Source of the DNA: Seriola aureovittata | Taxonomy: Eukaryota > Chordata > Actinopteri > Carangiformes > Carangidae | Length of the DNA: 64,000 nucleotides | Reading direction: 5' to 3' | Assembly: GCF_021018895.1 (NCBI RefSeq) | Contig: NC_079376.1 | Coordinates: 21,827,001-21,891,000, forward strand | Part shown: piece by piece, positions 13,301 to 24,905 of the stretch | Position numbering within the stretch: the first letter of the stretch is position 1 | Layout: the number at the start of each line of letters is the position of its first letter | The notes under the pieces: model-generated | What the model saw: only the letters and a program-made list of their open reading frames with translations | What the model was told of the DNA's origin: nothing | Database searches by the model: none | Made by a program: the position numbers and the translations under genes

Positions 13301-15117
13301 TATGTACATGGCATTACTACAGTATGCAGTAGGATATCTGTAGAGAGCTTTAGGCTGGTCTAAAACACATGTCATCGCTTTATTAAAAGTAAAAACAAAT
13401 TTTGAGTAAAAGTTTTTTAATGTACATTTCTTGTGTGCAAATAGTGTGTAAATTAACATACTAAAATATATAATAACACACTACAAAATTGTAATAACCA
13501 CAGACACAAAGAATTAGAAAGCTGAGGTAGACAGAAAGATTTGGGTCTTATTTTTTGATGAAAGAAATTTAAGCAAAGTCATCCAACCATTTCCACAAAC
13601 CGCAACAGCAACATTGTGTTTGTTTCCACAAAGTTTCAAGGATTTCCAAGATCCCCTGGGAGTTAAATTAACACCAGTTTTAGTGCTATGTAGTATTTGT
13701 ATTTTTCACTGTCTGTGGGGTTATTTTATTCATTTTAATGGCTGCACTTGCAAATATATTTCATTTCGATTTCTGTCTTTCTTTAGTGGTTCTTTGAAGC
13801 TTTGAGAATCTCTTCTTCTCAGGAGCAATCATGACCAGAGCACCATCAGTTCCTAAACATAATACAAACACATCCAAATTGCTTAATGTTCCCACTTTCA
13901 CAGTGAAACATGGAAAAAAAAACATGCAAAAAGTGTTTTACTATGAAAGATATAACGCTTCTAGTGGATATAAAATAATAAAAAATTGAGCTGTATGGTT
14001 TTTTTGCACGTGTAGTAGTGTGTATGTTGTGCTGTCATGAACAAGACAATATACATCTCCTATGTGAATTAAACATAGACTTTTATTTTGAAGGGACCAT
14101 GTGAACTATTTTTTGTGATATATTTCTTATTTTACCATTCTTTCAAGTGCTGTTAATATTATAACATATATATAATAAATAATATTGTAAATATTTCTGC
14201 ACTTTCCTGGGAATGCTCTTTGTTTTTAGCTGTATATTCTCCGCATTGTGTTCTGCATTGTTTCGCTGGGAAGACACAGAGAGACCCTGTGAATACTTCA
14301 TGTATATGACTATACTGACTTCACATCCACTACAAACTCATCATTTATACACAATCTTTGTCTTAGCTAAATGGAAAAATGATTAGTTAATGGAATTAAA
14401 ACAAGGCAGGTCAACACACTTACACCTACACACCAGAAAGGTGATGTTTTTGATTATTTAAAGACGCCCTCTGGTGAAAATCAAGTTTTTAACCTTGTTA
14501 ACATCAATTTGGTGTTTTTATATAATATAAGATATATCATGAGCGAAATACACAGTCAAAGCCATGACTGAGTATTTCCACCTGGAACTGCAGTGAACCA
14601 ATGACAGTCTCATAAAAGCAGATTCAGACAGCCAGGGTTTTATATGTCACAAACCTAAGGAACCAATCCTGTCAACTTGTAGGGATGGGGGGCAGGGCTA
14701 AATAAACCTGAAACCTTGTCAGCACAGAGAGTGAGAGGTTACATTAGTACAACCACTAACACTGTGTCAGCCACTGCCAGTTACAAGCTAACAAACAACA
14801 TGAACAAATACAGAATGCTAACTATGCTCACTGTTTCTACAGATAAATAAACTGCTAGTCTCTGATTCTGGTCTCAACAGACTCCTCATCTGAGTCTGGG
14901 TCTGACCGAGGCTCAAACATGTCTCACCTGGAGCAAGCAGGTGGTGGCCCCGCCTGATCAACAATTCTCAATGAGGAAGTAAGAGTAGATGAGCTTCAGC
15001 CTAAATTTTCTTTTTTTTCACTTTCTATGTGGGAAAATCATGTTAAACAAATTTTAATCATAGAAGATACATTTTACATCACTTAAAACATGTCTAAAGA
15101 GGAATAGTTTTTTTTTT
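10376..15117. other. Unclassified non-coding stretch
   Basis: No gene is recognised in about 4.7 kb. A perfect 14-bp tandem duplication ('cttccacagtagcc' twice) lies at 11821-11848. The plus-strand frame at 12807-12989 contains one hydrophobic run (about residues 20-45), but it is only 60 codons long, AT-rich and has no relatives I recognise. A stretch starting near 14461 ('gacgccctctggtgaaaatc') may be the edge of a dispersed repeat, but no partner is visible in this window. Confidence 0.4.
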
Positions 15118-15214
15118 ATATGCCCCCATATCACAAATTGCAAAGTTTCCTCAGGGGCCTTTACCATTCATACAGCAGACAACTCCCTTGATTTAGACCC
15201 TCAATCCAGATAAA
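15118..15214 (-). mobile_element. LINE 3' UTR fragment, minus strand
   Basis: The motifs 'cctcaggggcctttacca', 'acagcagacaactccc' and 'ttagaccctcaatccaga' occur in the order expected for the reverse complement of the 3' UTR of a common fish L2-like LINE, the same family as the element at 28235-31200. Both ends are lost in unrelated sequence and there is no coding part. Confidence 0.55.
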
Positions 15215-16559
15215 TTGTTGATATGTCGATAAAAGTTGATAAAAGCCTGAGCCACCTGTTGATACTCTGGGTCGGGCCGCCACTTCAACTCTTTGAAACT
15301 CTTTCTAGGGCTTCTAATAATCAAGAGAGGTAGCTCAAGAGAAAGAAGTGGGTAGATAAGGAGGGCTGATGTTGTGAGTTAATGCACTAACTATTTTTGA
15401 ATCAGTAACTTTTCTTTCTATCATACTTGGTTTCCTTTAGAAATGAATTACGCTAGAGTTTTGAGTAAATTTTGTAAAATATTTGCTTTTCTGTAAGAAC
15501 ATTTGAACTGATGACGACCATGATGACCTCCCTCTCAGTGTTTTATGACCTGATTAATGATGTGTACTGGCCACTTTTCTTCAGGATCCAAAACCTGCCT
15601 TTGCGTTTGACCAGTGTACTGCTTCTGATCCTGAGTGCTTCATGATTAATGTCAACAGCATGAATAAATACAGATACAGTGTAATTATACTTATCAGAGA
15701 GGGTCTTTTACTTTTCACTAAGCTGAGAGGAAGACCGTGACAGCAAACCAAAAAATTAATTGCACAAGCCCCAACAGGAAATTCTTGCCAAACCACTGTC
15801 AATGCACTGGCTCAGTTTGTTCCATTTTCTCAGGGGCCTTTACTTTCATTCAAGGTTGTGAGTGTTTATATCGAGAGTAAATTATGGATTGCTCATTATT
15901 CAAACATTGTAAGCTACATAATTGCTTTGAGAGGACTTCCAAGAGCAGAAACAACTCATTCTGTTATGCCCCTGCTCTTAGTGTGACCATAGAAAACAAA
16001 GAGGCGTGCCTTGAATGCAAAGACACTTCAGGGTGTTTTTTTTTTTTTTTGTTTTGTTTTGTTTTTTCTTTCTATAATGCAGTGAATCAGGTCAGAGGAT
16101 TTGATAGAAGTGTCCAGTGTGGGAGAGCACAGCCTCATTTGTCCTTTGATTGTAGATTCTCAGACTGGGATCAAAGGTTTACAAGGCTGCATTGAGTTCT
16201 GTTCCATTAGTCACCACATCCAGTGTTTCATGAGAGGATTGGCAGAAAAATCATCTCTATGTCTCTGTTGGATAGTGCCATCTTTTGTCTACGCTCATCA
16301 GCCTGTGATGTCTGTCTCTGTGTTGGGTTTGAACAAATAAGATTCTTTCTCTCCGACAGTAACTGGTATAAAGATAACACAGAAAAATAACACAGTATTA
16401 CAGAGCACTGTTTCCTAGGACAACAGCTTTTCCTTCTTTAGTTTGAGTTAATTTAGCTTTGCTTACTATATACATTGCATGTTCCACCAGTGGTCTGGCT
16501 CAGGGTTGAGGTAACCCAGATGCCTTCCTCAACACTTTAGGCACAACCATGTCAGATGA
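15215..16559. other. Unclassified non-coding stretch
   Basis: No gene is seen. A T-rich run followed by GTTTT repeats lies at about 16036-16068. The 103-codon plus-strand frame at 15884-16195 crosses this low-complexity run and shows no domain. Confidence 0.4.
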
Positions 16560-17585
16560 GGTATGTAATCTCTCGACTGTGTCCTGGGTCTGCCCAGGGG
16601 TCTCCGCCAAATTGGGAATAGCAGGAATACTTCCACAGGTAGGCGCCTGGAAGGCATCTTAATGAGATGCTTGAATGACCTCAAATGGCTCCTTTCGATG
16701 CAAATGAGCGGTGGTTCTACTTCAAGAGTTTCAGCCCCTAATCCTGTCTTTAAGGCTTTCTATCCTGTGAAGGAAAACTCATTCCAGATGCTTTTATCTG
16801 TAATGTCGTGCTTCCGGGCTCTACTAAAAGCCTTTAAACACAGGTGAGGGTTAGAACTTAGACTAACCAGTAAACCAAGAGCACCAAATTTTCAACTTGG
16901 CTTCCTCTTCACCGCAACAGTCTAGTACAGTGACCGCATCAAAGCAGGAATATGCTCAAAAATAACAAGTTTGTGTAACCTGCTGTCTAACCATGTTGGG
17001 AGCCAAAAATGTTGGATTGAAAACCCAGCCATCGGATAGGTTCCAGAGGCGACGAATCGCTCAAATATGAGCATAACGACTCAAACTTTTCAGACATCCA
17101 TGACCTTGCATTCGTTTGTGCACACATGAAGCAGCAGAAACCATACTAGCTGTGAAAAGGATGCCAAAAGGAGAGTTTTAATGAGAGGTTCAGACCTGTT
17201 ACTTTTCTCCCCTTCACACATCTGATGAATCCCTGTATGAAATAGGTGTGAAAGTCAGATTGCCAGTTTCAGCCCAACCCCCAATTCTGATGTTTGACCA
17301 TCCAACAAACAATTTGGTTGATTGCGCCCTTACTCCCCTAATTAATCAATTTGTTCTCACAATCCATCTTGTCATCACTCGTTAATGAGACCCCCAAGAC
17401 ACTTGAACTCCATCTCTTGGGGAAGTGACTCGCTCACACATTACAAGTGAAGTAGTTCACCTTTTTCTGGCCTTAGATTTAGGGGTGCTTACTCTCATCT
17501 CCATTGCTTCACACTCAACCGCCACACTGTGCTGACGATCAGGACCTGATGAAGCCAAAAGAACCACATCTGGGGGAAGTCTTTT
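16560..17585 (-). pseudogene. Decayed LINE ORF2 C-terminal region, minus strand, interrupted
   Basis: The minus strand at 16580-16625 still reads WRRPLGRPRTQ, matching the GRRPRGRPRTRW-type C-terminal motif of an abundant fish non-LTR retrotransposon. Just upstream on the coding strand (plus-strand 16655-16710) is the decayed equivalent of the ERSQLRWLGHL-type motif. A second block at about 17330-17585 ('cactcgttaatgagaccccc', 'aagacacttgaactcca', 'gatgaagccaaaagaacca') matches the more N-terminal part of the same protein. About 16945-17325 does not fit and is probably an insertion or a heavily diverged part. There are many stops. The clade (RTE, I or other) is not assigned. Confidence 0.65.
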
Positions 17586-18139
17586 TTTTTTAATTTAATG
17601 TCAGTCAACAGTAGGGGGATTACAGAAATGAGGGGAAAGACAGATGGAGATGGTTCACCATGGTTGCACTTTGGCTATGGGGAGAAAGGATGAGTTTATG
17701 GTCATGTAAGATTTTCAGATTTTTAAATTAACATTAGTACAAGACACTAAACTTGAAATAGCATCAGAAATTACCATAGCTGTTTAGCTCAACACAGCTT
17801 GCTACACGGCCACAGGTACCTCAGTGAAGTGTGATAACGAGCAGGTTTACAGTAGTTCTGAACTTTTAATTCACCCTTGACAAACCACATCGGTGCTATA
17901 TTGGCATCCTAGGTCTGCTCTGTTCATAAAGAAGGGCGCTGTCTTTTCAAAAGCAGAAAGACCCTGGCCCAGACAGACTAGGGTCCAAATTACTGAGTAC
18001 AAGCAGAGGTCGTCCTGATTGACAGTATTATTTTCAGATAAAGTGCCACAGTCTGTTGTGAGCCTAGCCACAGTTGACATCCATCAACCAATAGGTGAAC
18101 AGTTGACCCAGTGACAGACTTAGACTAAGAGCCCAGTCA
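17586..18139. other. Unclassified non-coding stretch
   Basis: No gene is seen apart from a short T-run near 17583-17591 at the edge. Open frames are short and motif-free. Confidence 0.4.
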
Positions 18140-18440
18140 TTTGCATAATGAAGCAGGTATGTGTAAAGAAATGTAAAAATACAGAAATAAATACATTTGC
18201 AGGAAATAAATAGATGGGGGGATGCAGATGGAAAATAATAAATGGACAGATAAACTAATAAATAAATAAAATGGAAATTTAAATGGGAAATATAATAAAT
18301 ACGGGAATTAATACAAAGGTAAATAGATACAGAAGCTAATTAAAACAGACATCAGTTTATGTCACATTTTAATTTTATTTAATGTTCTTTTTAGTGCATT
18401 TCATGGCATAATTAAATCATTTATTTATTTACTTTTGGCA
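18140..18440. repeat. Degenerate AAAT-rich interspersed repeat
   Basis: The stretch is dominated by imperfect AAAT/AAATA units broken by recurring GATGGGG- and GGGAA-like interruptions (about 18170-18345). It is followed by an AT-rich block ('cacattttaattttattta', 'gtgcatttcatggcat'). This looks like an interspersed fish repeat with an AAAT-expanded interior, not a pure microsatellite. Ends and family are uncertain. Confidence 0.4.
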
Positions 18441-19128
18441 GTTTCAGTCCTCTACACATCAGGACATTGCACAGATCTGATGTTTGCATTATTACAGAAT
18501 AAAGCAGTTCAGTAAAATTGTTGCTTTTGTGATAGCTGCATTCTTTGCACCCTGCACTGAACAAACATCTACTTTGATTTACATAAAACATCAACAAGCA
18601 AATCCATTTGGAGCAATTGTTTATGGCCAGCTGTTTGGAGAACATAAATTGTACTGTTCAAATCTCCTCATACAAAAATCAGACAACATACAAAACCTCC
18701 AGGTTTTACGTAAGTTTGGGTAAGACAGTAGCAGTAATGAGGCCATTGCCTAAATAGACAATATGCATTCAAATACACTGTATAAGTAGTCCCACATTGT
18801 GGCACACTAGAGGAACTCATTAACATGACCACAAATTAAATAAAAGCTGCAAGGGCTGCAGTGGGAGAAATAAAATGGTCAATTTATATGCAAATCTCAA
18901 CCTTTTACAGACAAGAGGCAAAAATAAAACCCCTTTTCTCACAAATACTGTCTGCATTACATGTAATGATGTACACGGTAATGTGCTTGCCTGTTTGGGA
19001 GAGTTTCTCACGAGGCCATCTCAACTGTGTCAACCTTTCCCATTTTCAACCCATGCTGATGAGAAAATCACTAAATAACCTTTCAAAAATTATTTAACAA
19101 TCTATGACTTAGTATGGATACATCATAC
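18441..19128. other. Unclassified non-coding stretch
   Basis: No gene or classified repeat is seen. The sequence next to the hAT insertion looks single-copy and represents the pre-insertion target DNA. Confidence 0.4.
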
Positions 19129-19136
19129 CTCTACAT
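19129..19136. repeat. Left target-site duplication of the hAT element
   Basis: The 8 bases 'ctctacat' directly precede the element's first base and are repeated exactly at 20520-20527. Eight-base duplications are the hallmark of hAT insertions. Confidence 0.9.
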
Positions 19137-20519
19137 CAGGGTCTATCAAAGTGGGTGCCTTCGCACCTAGGGTGCTCTGACGCCATTCCAGGGGTGCCAT
19201 GGAATACTTAGGAATTTACCAGTGTCACTTACAAAAAGATTTTACATCAGTTTAACCGCCAAGTAAAATATTATTTTCAATCAGTTCTAACCGCAACAGA
19301 TATTCGCTCAAGTTTTCCTTGCATATATCGGACAAAAATTGATGGGAACTACCGCGTTTCGGTCGAGGGGTAACGTAGGCTTACGTTAACAGCAAACGCG
19401 CTCTTCCTAACGTTACCTGTCAGCAGATGTCGGAGGCTAGCCAGATGAGAGGGTAATATGGATAGGTTTCAAATAACGTTACACCCATTCAGCAACTGAC
19501 ATCGGAGGCCGTGCCCGACATGTCAGGAGCAGCGAAACGGCCAAAACTGAGGGTTTGCAACGATTGCTACCGCAAGTATGGTTTCAACTGCAGTGGTGCT
19601 GCTATGTGCCCCACACCGGTATGCCTGATCTGCAGGGAGAAGTTGGCTAATGCAGCGATGGTACCAAGCAAATTAGCAAGGCACTTTGAAACAAAGCATC
19701 CGGGACACAAGTCCAAAGACACTGAATATTTTAAGAGATTGAAATCACAAAATGAGACAGAGAGTGAACGTATGCTTTCAACTGTGCGTGTGTCTGACAA
19801 AGCACAAGAGGCTCGTTTTTTAGTGGCTGAGTTAGTTGCCAAAGCTGAAAAGCCACACACTCAATTCCCCACCCCCTTACTTCTGCAAACTGGCTTTCTC
19901 CTCTCTCACGTACATCAAGAATAAGCTGAGGCAAAGGCTGTCAGTACAACAGGACCTCCGCGTTGCACTGTCCACAACCCCCCCTCGTATTAAGACACTT
20001 TGTAGTCAGAGGCAGGCATGTGTCCCATTAAATTAACCAGCTGGCTGTGCGGACACCAGTCATTGTAAAAAGTTCTTTGTAACACGTTTTGTTGAAGGCC
20101 TATACTTGTTATTTTTGGTTCATATCGCAGGCCTACATAGTCTTCCAAAAGTCGTGTTTAAAATTTGCCCATGAAGTATGTTTAGATTTGATGAAATACA
20201 AAAATATGTTATATGAAATATGGAATTTCTTGAATTAAAGTAAATGTATCTGATTTACTGAATTAAAAAACAATCAAAATTCATTTGAATGTTGTGGTCA
20301 CCATCATCTTATAATAACAATAACCTTAGTAACAATTATTATAGTAATAACAATTATAATGATAAAAATAGTTTTATGTACTAGCTAAACGTTGAAGTAG
20401 TAACAGATGGCATAAATATAAGGTGCTGAGAGTAAAAGGTAAGAATGTAATTTAGGGGTGCTGTGGATGAAAAAATGATGTATAGGGTGCCCTGAGCCTG
20501 AAAAGTTTGAGAACCACTG
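19137..20519 (+). mobile_element. hAT transposon (Buster/ZBED5-like), internally deleted
   Basis: The element is 1383 bp and bounded by an exact 8-bp duplication. The left end begins CAGGGTCTATCAAAGTGGG and the right end, read inward on the other strand, begins CAGTGGTTCTCAAACTTTTC. These are imperfect inverted repeats with the CAG...CTG ends and 'tctcaaact' core typical of Buster-type hAT elements. Inside lies a transposase gene reduced to its two ends (next entry). The element cannot make a working transposase and is a deletion derivative that may have moved using an enzyme from elsewhere. The clear duplication and terminal repeats suggest a fairly young insertion. Confidence 0.93.
19520..20036 (+). 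pseudogene. hAT (ZBED5-like) transposase with most of the catalytic core deleted
   Basis: From the first ATG (19520) the frame runs about 110 codons with a BED-type zinc finger: paired cysteines around CLICREKL and a His pair in LARHFETKHPGH. Near 19855 the reading jumps from the N-terminal region (SDKAQEARFLVAELVAKA) to the C-terminal end in another frame: FSSLTYIKNKLRQRLSVQQD, then LRVALSTTPPRIKTLCSQRQ, ending near 20036. In full-length relatives these parts are separated by several hundred residues carrying the RNase-H-like catalytic core and most of the dimerisation region. The core is missing here, so this is a deletion plus a frame change, not gradual decay. The longer upstream extension (from 19511) has no ATG. 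Confidence 0.9.
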
Positions 20520-20527
20520 CTCTACAT
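20520..20527. repeat. Right target-site duplication of the hAT element
   Basis: Exact copy of 'ctctacat' at 19129-19136, directly after the terminal ...CCACTG of the element. Confidence 0.9.
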
Positions 20528-21162
20528 ATCCAGAGCTGTCTGGAGCTAGGTAGGAACCCCCTCCAATAAAATTTTAAAACATAAAGACCAATAAGCTGCA
20601 GTGTTTTTGATACTAAATGGCTTAATACACTGTGCTGCCAAGTAATTAGATATACCTATCTAGTTTTAAGCTATACAGTTCCTCCTTTTGTATTTAATAC
20701 TGAAACTACCATGATGTCACCAAGCACCAGTTTCTGCAACCCTGCAGCACAGGTCCGCCAACAATTGTGGCAATTCCCACACAGCCAAAACAGGTGCAAC
20801 ACAAATCAGCCAACTTACCTTCAACAGGTAAATTATCCACTGGCTGCACCACTGGAGGTTTTCCCTCTGTTCATCTCAATCAGAGTGTGATGGTGGAGCC
20901 AGGTTTGGCCTGTGGACAGCTGCGCTCTTGTGAGCTGCTGCACTTAACTTTTATCACTGAATGGAAAGAAAATAATAATAATGGGACACACACTATGATG
21001 AGTGGGTCAACTGAATGGTCTAACTGACCAATAACACAAGCATCCTCCAGGCCTCATATTGATGTTACAGCTGTACCAAGTCCTATTCAAAGAAATAATG
21101 TCACTGACTGAAATAAATATAAAATATTACTAATACATTTTCATGATGCAGTGCAACTTTAG
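20528..21162. other. Unclassified non-coding stretch
   Basis: No gene is seen. The 86-codon plus-strand frame at 20767-21027 has no recognisable motif. Confidence 0.4.
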
Positions 21163-21677
21163 AGCTGTGCCCCAATGATGCGGTCCATGAAGGTATGGCC
21201 ATTCATAGCCGTGGTACACCGCGAAGGCCGAACTGAAATGAAACAGTCTGGCCTATTCAAGATTTTCATTTCGCGTCACCAGCTGTGCCCATCCTCACTG
21301 TTACATCGCGAAGCTCCTGTCGCCTAGCAACCTTGAACATTATTTTTTTTTTTTAGGTCCTTGGTTTTAACAGCTGTGCCGTTAGCTGTTGAACTGAGCT
21401 GTACCCCAATACTTACTTTTGAAGGTATAATCCTTGGGCTCTCTGGTGTCAGTTGTTTGCGTATTATTTTCATAATTGGCACGCAATGAATCTTGGGATA
21501 GGATGGGCCACAAAGGATGCACCCGTTGGAGACTTCGTTGCCCAGGAAAAGGAGACTGCATTTCCCAGGTGAATTTAGAGGAGCCTTCGAAATAGGGGGC
21601 CTAGGTTCACCGTTGTGACATAACCGGCCTTCAAATGCAGCCTCTGAAGGATGCAGCCCCTAAATTGGGACACAGCC
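21163..21677. mobile_element. Non-autonomous DNA transposon, copy 2
   Basis: This is the longer partner of 8025-8389. The right end read inward is 'ggctgtgtcccaatttaggg' and the left end is 'gctgtgccccaatgatgcgg', forming imperfect terminal inverted repeats. Shared interior blocks include 'tcaccagctgtgccc', 'gttttaacagctgtgcc', 'gttagctgttgaactgagct' and 'cggccttcaaatgcagcctc'. The extra ~150 bp compared with copy 1 lies mainly in the middle. No coding region is present. Confidence 0.75.
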
Positions 21678-24480
21678 AATTTATCCCAGTGGCTAGCTGC
21701 AGTACTGCAACAGCAATTTCCTGTGGTCTAAAAATAATTTCTCCCATACACCCCCATTATAAAAAAACATTTTCCCAGAGCCTAGAAAAGCTATTTTTAT
21801 GTGTGTGACATCATCCCAATGTAAAGTCTACAGACTGGGTGGGACCACACAAGGAGGGCCAGTGGAAGAATCACCAATGAATTTGTTAAATGAGCCGCAC
21901 AATCTGGAAGAAAACCTGGAAGCTAGAAAACTTTTTTGGCTTGACCAGCAACATTGATTTAAATGAAAATGTAATCAATGGATTCAACTCCAGATCTATT
22001 TGAATCACTGAACAAAACAGAAATGTGGGCAGTGATTTAGTGACGTGGAACCAGGATCATATCATGATGCAAAGATCTTGGTCTTGTCAGTGGAGTTCAA
22101 CAATACCAGGAAATACCAAAAAACTCCCTTAAACAGTAAGAAAGCAGACAAAAGCAAGGTCTTCTTTCCCCAATGACCTGATCGATTTTCCACATATGAA
22201 TTGTGCACATTCTGATCCAACGTCTGCAGGAACAACAATGCCCAAAAAAACTTTTAAACTCTTTATTTCATGCTGGAATGGGATTCAGTAACCAACCATC
22301 TACTGGACTTCCGAACCAGCAAAAGAGGTATTTGAACATTTAGTGCAAACATCTGCAAATAATTGTCTAATCCCTACAGATACTTAGCTGGAAACTCAAG
22401 TAAAGCCCTGGCCCCAGGTAATCCTGTTTCCCTTCCCCTCTTTCCCCAACTCACCATCCACCTTTCATGGGTATTTGTACTTTATTGTGCTTCTGTCACA
22501 CTTAACACTCTTGCCAGTCGTAGATATGGCTCTAACAGTTTTTTTTTTCCTACTCCACTTCACTTTCAGTGTTTTTATTGACTATTTTTATGTTGATTGT
22601 CCTTTCATTGAATTTACTCATTTTCTGTTGCATTCAGGATTTGGTTTGTAAATGTAAATGAATATGTAAATGATTGTATAGAATAATACTTAATCTCTCT
22701 CCACCAGGAAGGAAAATTGCAGAAGAAAGCACATGATTGCAATGACCATACTGCATAACAGCACAGATAAATATAGAAATGGTTCACCTTTTTGCTCCAA
22801 AGGCTGCAATTAAACACCCACAACACTAATGTGTTTCTCAAGAACTTTACACGTGACTTCTTATGTTCTAGCGACACAAATGAGAAAGGGAATGTGTTTT
22901 GTTTTTAGTTGAAAGTATGTTCTTACATTTCCCAAAGCCTTTGGATGATTGGATCATGTGTTATATGACAAAAAAAAAAAAAAAAAAAAAAATCGGAGAA
23001 ATTGGATCAGGAAAATGTCAAGTGATAAGAAAATAAAGAACCCAACCGCTGTCAAAGATGACACACGTCAGGGCTTTTCACATTCACAATGGAGCAGATG
23101 TAGCAAACTGCTTTTTTGTCCATTACTTGTCTGCTTCCCTTGGAGCACAGCCGCCCCCTGGGACATGCCCTCAAAGACAAAGCAGGGGACAGAGCCCGTC
23201 GCTTTTCCTGAGGCAGATATTTTTGCTCATGTAGACTTTGAATGTGGATTCAAAGCATCTCTACAGGCCTACACATCCTAATGGATATCCCATGGTGTTT
23301 AACAAGCACGGAGAGAAGCTCGGAGGGAAGGTGTGCTTCAACAGAGACGCAGTCTTCCTAGAGCAGCTCTCGAAAACTCACAGGATGCACTGGGTGGCAG
23401 CGGTTTGTGTTGGAGTCCATTGTTCTTGGTAGAGCTAAAGACCCCTTTCTGAATCTGTAAAAGTCCATTCAGTATAATTCGTCCAGTTTCCAGAAGTTTT
23501 AAGACTTTCCAACTCCAGTTTAAACAATAATCATGTTCACTATTCAACATTTAAGGGATACTGCAGTGTTTTAGTATTGCATTGCCACAAAAGTGACTTG
23601 CAAAACACAAAAAAAGGGTCAAATTCAAATATCACTATGGGTCAAGCTCCAAGAACACTGGATCCTACATTTCCCACAATGCAACCAATAACATGTTATC
23701 ATCAGACCCTCTCTGCGTCCTAGTGTCCTAGTCTTTCAAAAAGTCCCACCTCCAGTCTGTAACTGTGAAAAACTTCCCCATGCTCCAAGCAAATTGATCA
23801 TATCACTGATGACATCACTGATCACTCTACTTGGGTTCAGATTTGAGAAAGAAGAAAGCAAATATATGAATTCAGCTTAAATTTGGTTTATAAAGTATTT
23901 GTGCTTTAATGTACATAATATCAACTCAGGTCTATATATTGGCCTGGTACAATCAGCCCTAGTCTATCAAAAATAACAAGGCTCTATGGTTCTGACCCTG
24001 TATGATCCAGGCAGGAGATACGACAAAGCAAAGCCCTGGTCAGGAGTCCATTTGCCACAAAGCACTGGGTTTATTTCCAAGCTAATGCTGTATTGTCACA
24101 CTGTGTCATTTTAAAGGAATGAAAAGGGTTTGTGTCTGACATTAATGCTGAATTTGTGACAGTAACTTCTCTAAAGAGTTTTGCCAAATCGAAGCCTTCA
24201 ACACTCAAGGGTCTTTTTTTTTTTTTTTTGTATTAAAAAAGTTAAATAGGGTTAGTGTATGTGTGAAGAACCCACAGAGGATTATCCGACTCTGCATTTC
24301 CCCCCAGATTTATGGAGCCTTTCATCATCCTTACTTTTTTTTTTTTTCCTGTGACCCACAAGTTTACTGTTTTGGTTCACTCTCACCACTCTCATCAAAG
24401 TCATCTCCAGCTGCAGCAGGCACCTGCTTCCCAGGTAAAAAACTAAATTACAACATTAGAAGTGGAACATTTAGCCACTG
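21678..24480. other. Unclassified non-coding stretch
   Basis: No gene is confidently seen. A 23-base A-run lies at about 22970-22992 and T-runs near 24212-24229 and 24336-24348. Two overlapping plus-strand frames (22949-23281 and 23238-23432) are somewhat richer in GC, and the second reads plausibly as protein (GYPMVFNKHGEKLGGK). I recognise neither, and they disagree in frame, so I do not call a gene. Confidence 0.35.
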
Positions 24481-24905
24481 AAGAGACAGATATTTCCCTC
24501 AGAAGTCGGTGGACACCGAAGATTGCTCCCACTCCCACTTAGAGGCCAAAAATTTAAACATTTCGAATGATCCGATCCACAGAGGTCTCCTCTCTAAAAC
24601 ATACAGAGCCAGTGGTTTCGTCAGGTAAGGGTCGGGAGCTGAGCCTGCTAACCTTTATTTCGATTGTCTGATAACTTCTGAACCAGATGTTCAGGAGGTT
24701 TTAACCAACAGCCAAATTATTCACAGAGGTGTCTTCCTCTCCGAAACAAATGTACCAGCAGATTAAAACCAGTAGAAACACCAAATAAAGCAGTTTAACT
24801 TTAAAAAGTTATTCGCAGACACGGGACATCGCAGATTGGATGGGAGCTGATCTGCCTAATATTGCCTCTGATAACTGAAGATCCAGACCTGCAATGACTA
24901 AAATC
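24481..24905. repeat. Probable dispersed repeat with two related sub-blocks
   Basis: Two similar blocks occur in the same direction: 'ccacagaggtctcctctcta' near 24580 and 'tcacagaggtgtcttcctct' near 24722, each followed by an 'aaac-tac-gagcc/ccagc'-like run. The wording resembles a common percomorph interspersed repeat. No coding content and no second copy elsewhere in the window; ends are approximate. Confidence 0.4.

Noticed and set aside
22949..23432. Two overlapping plus-strand frames with partly protein-like reading
   Set aside because: They are in different frames, begin in an A-run, and match no family I know; splice sites that would connect them are not convincing.
24263..24481. Possible exon ending at 'ttcccag|gtaaaa' near 24435
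   Set aside because: The upstream pyrimidine tract is a homopolymer T-run and the peptide is low-complexity serine/alanine; likely chance.
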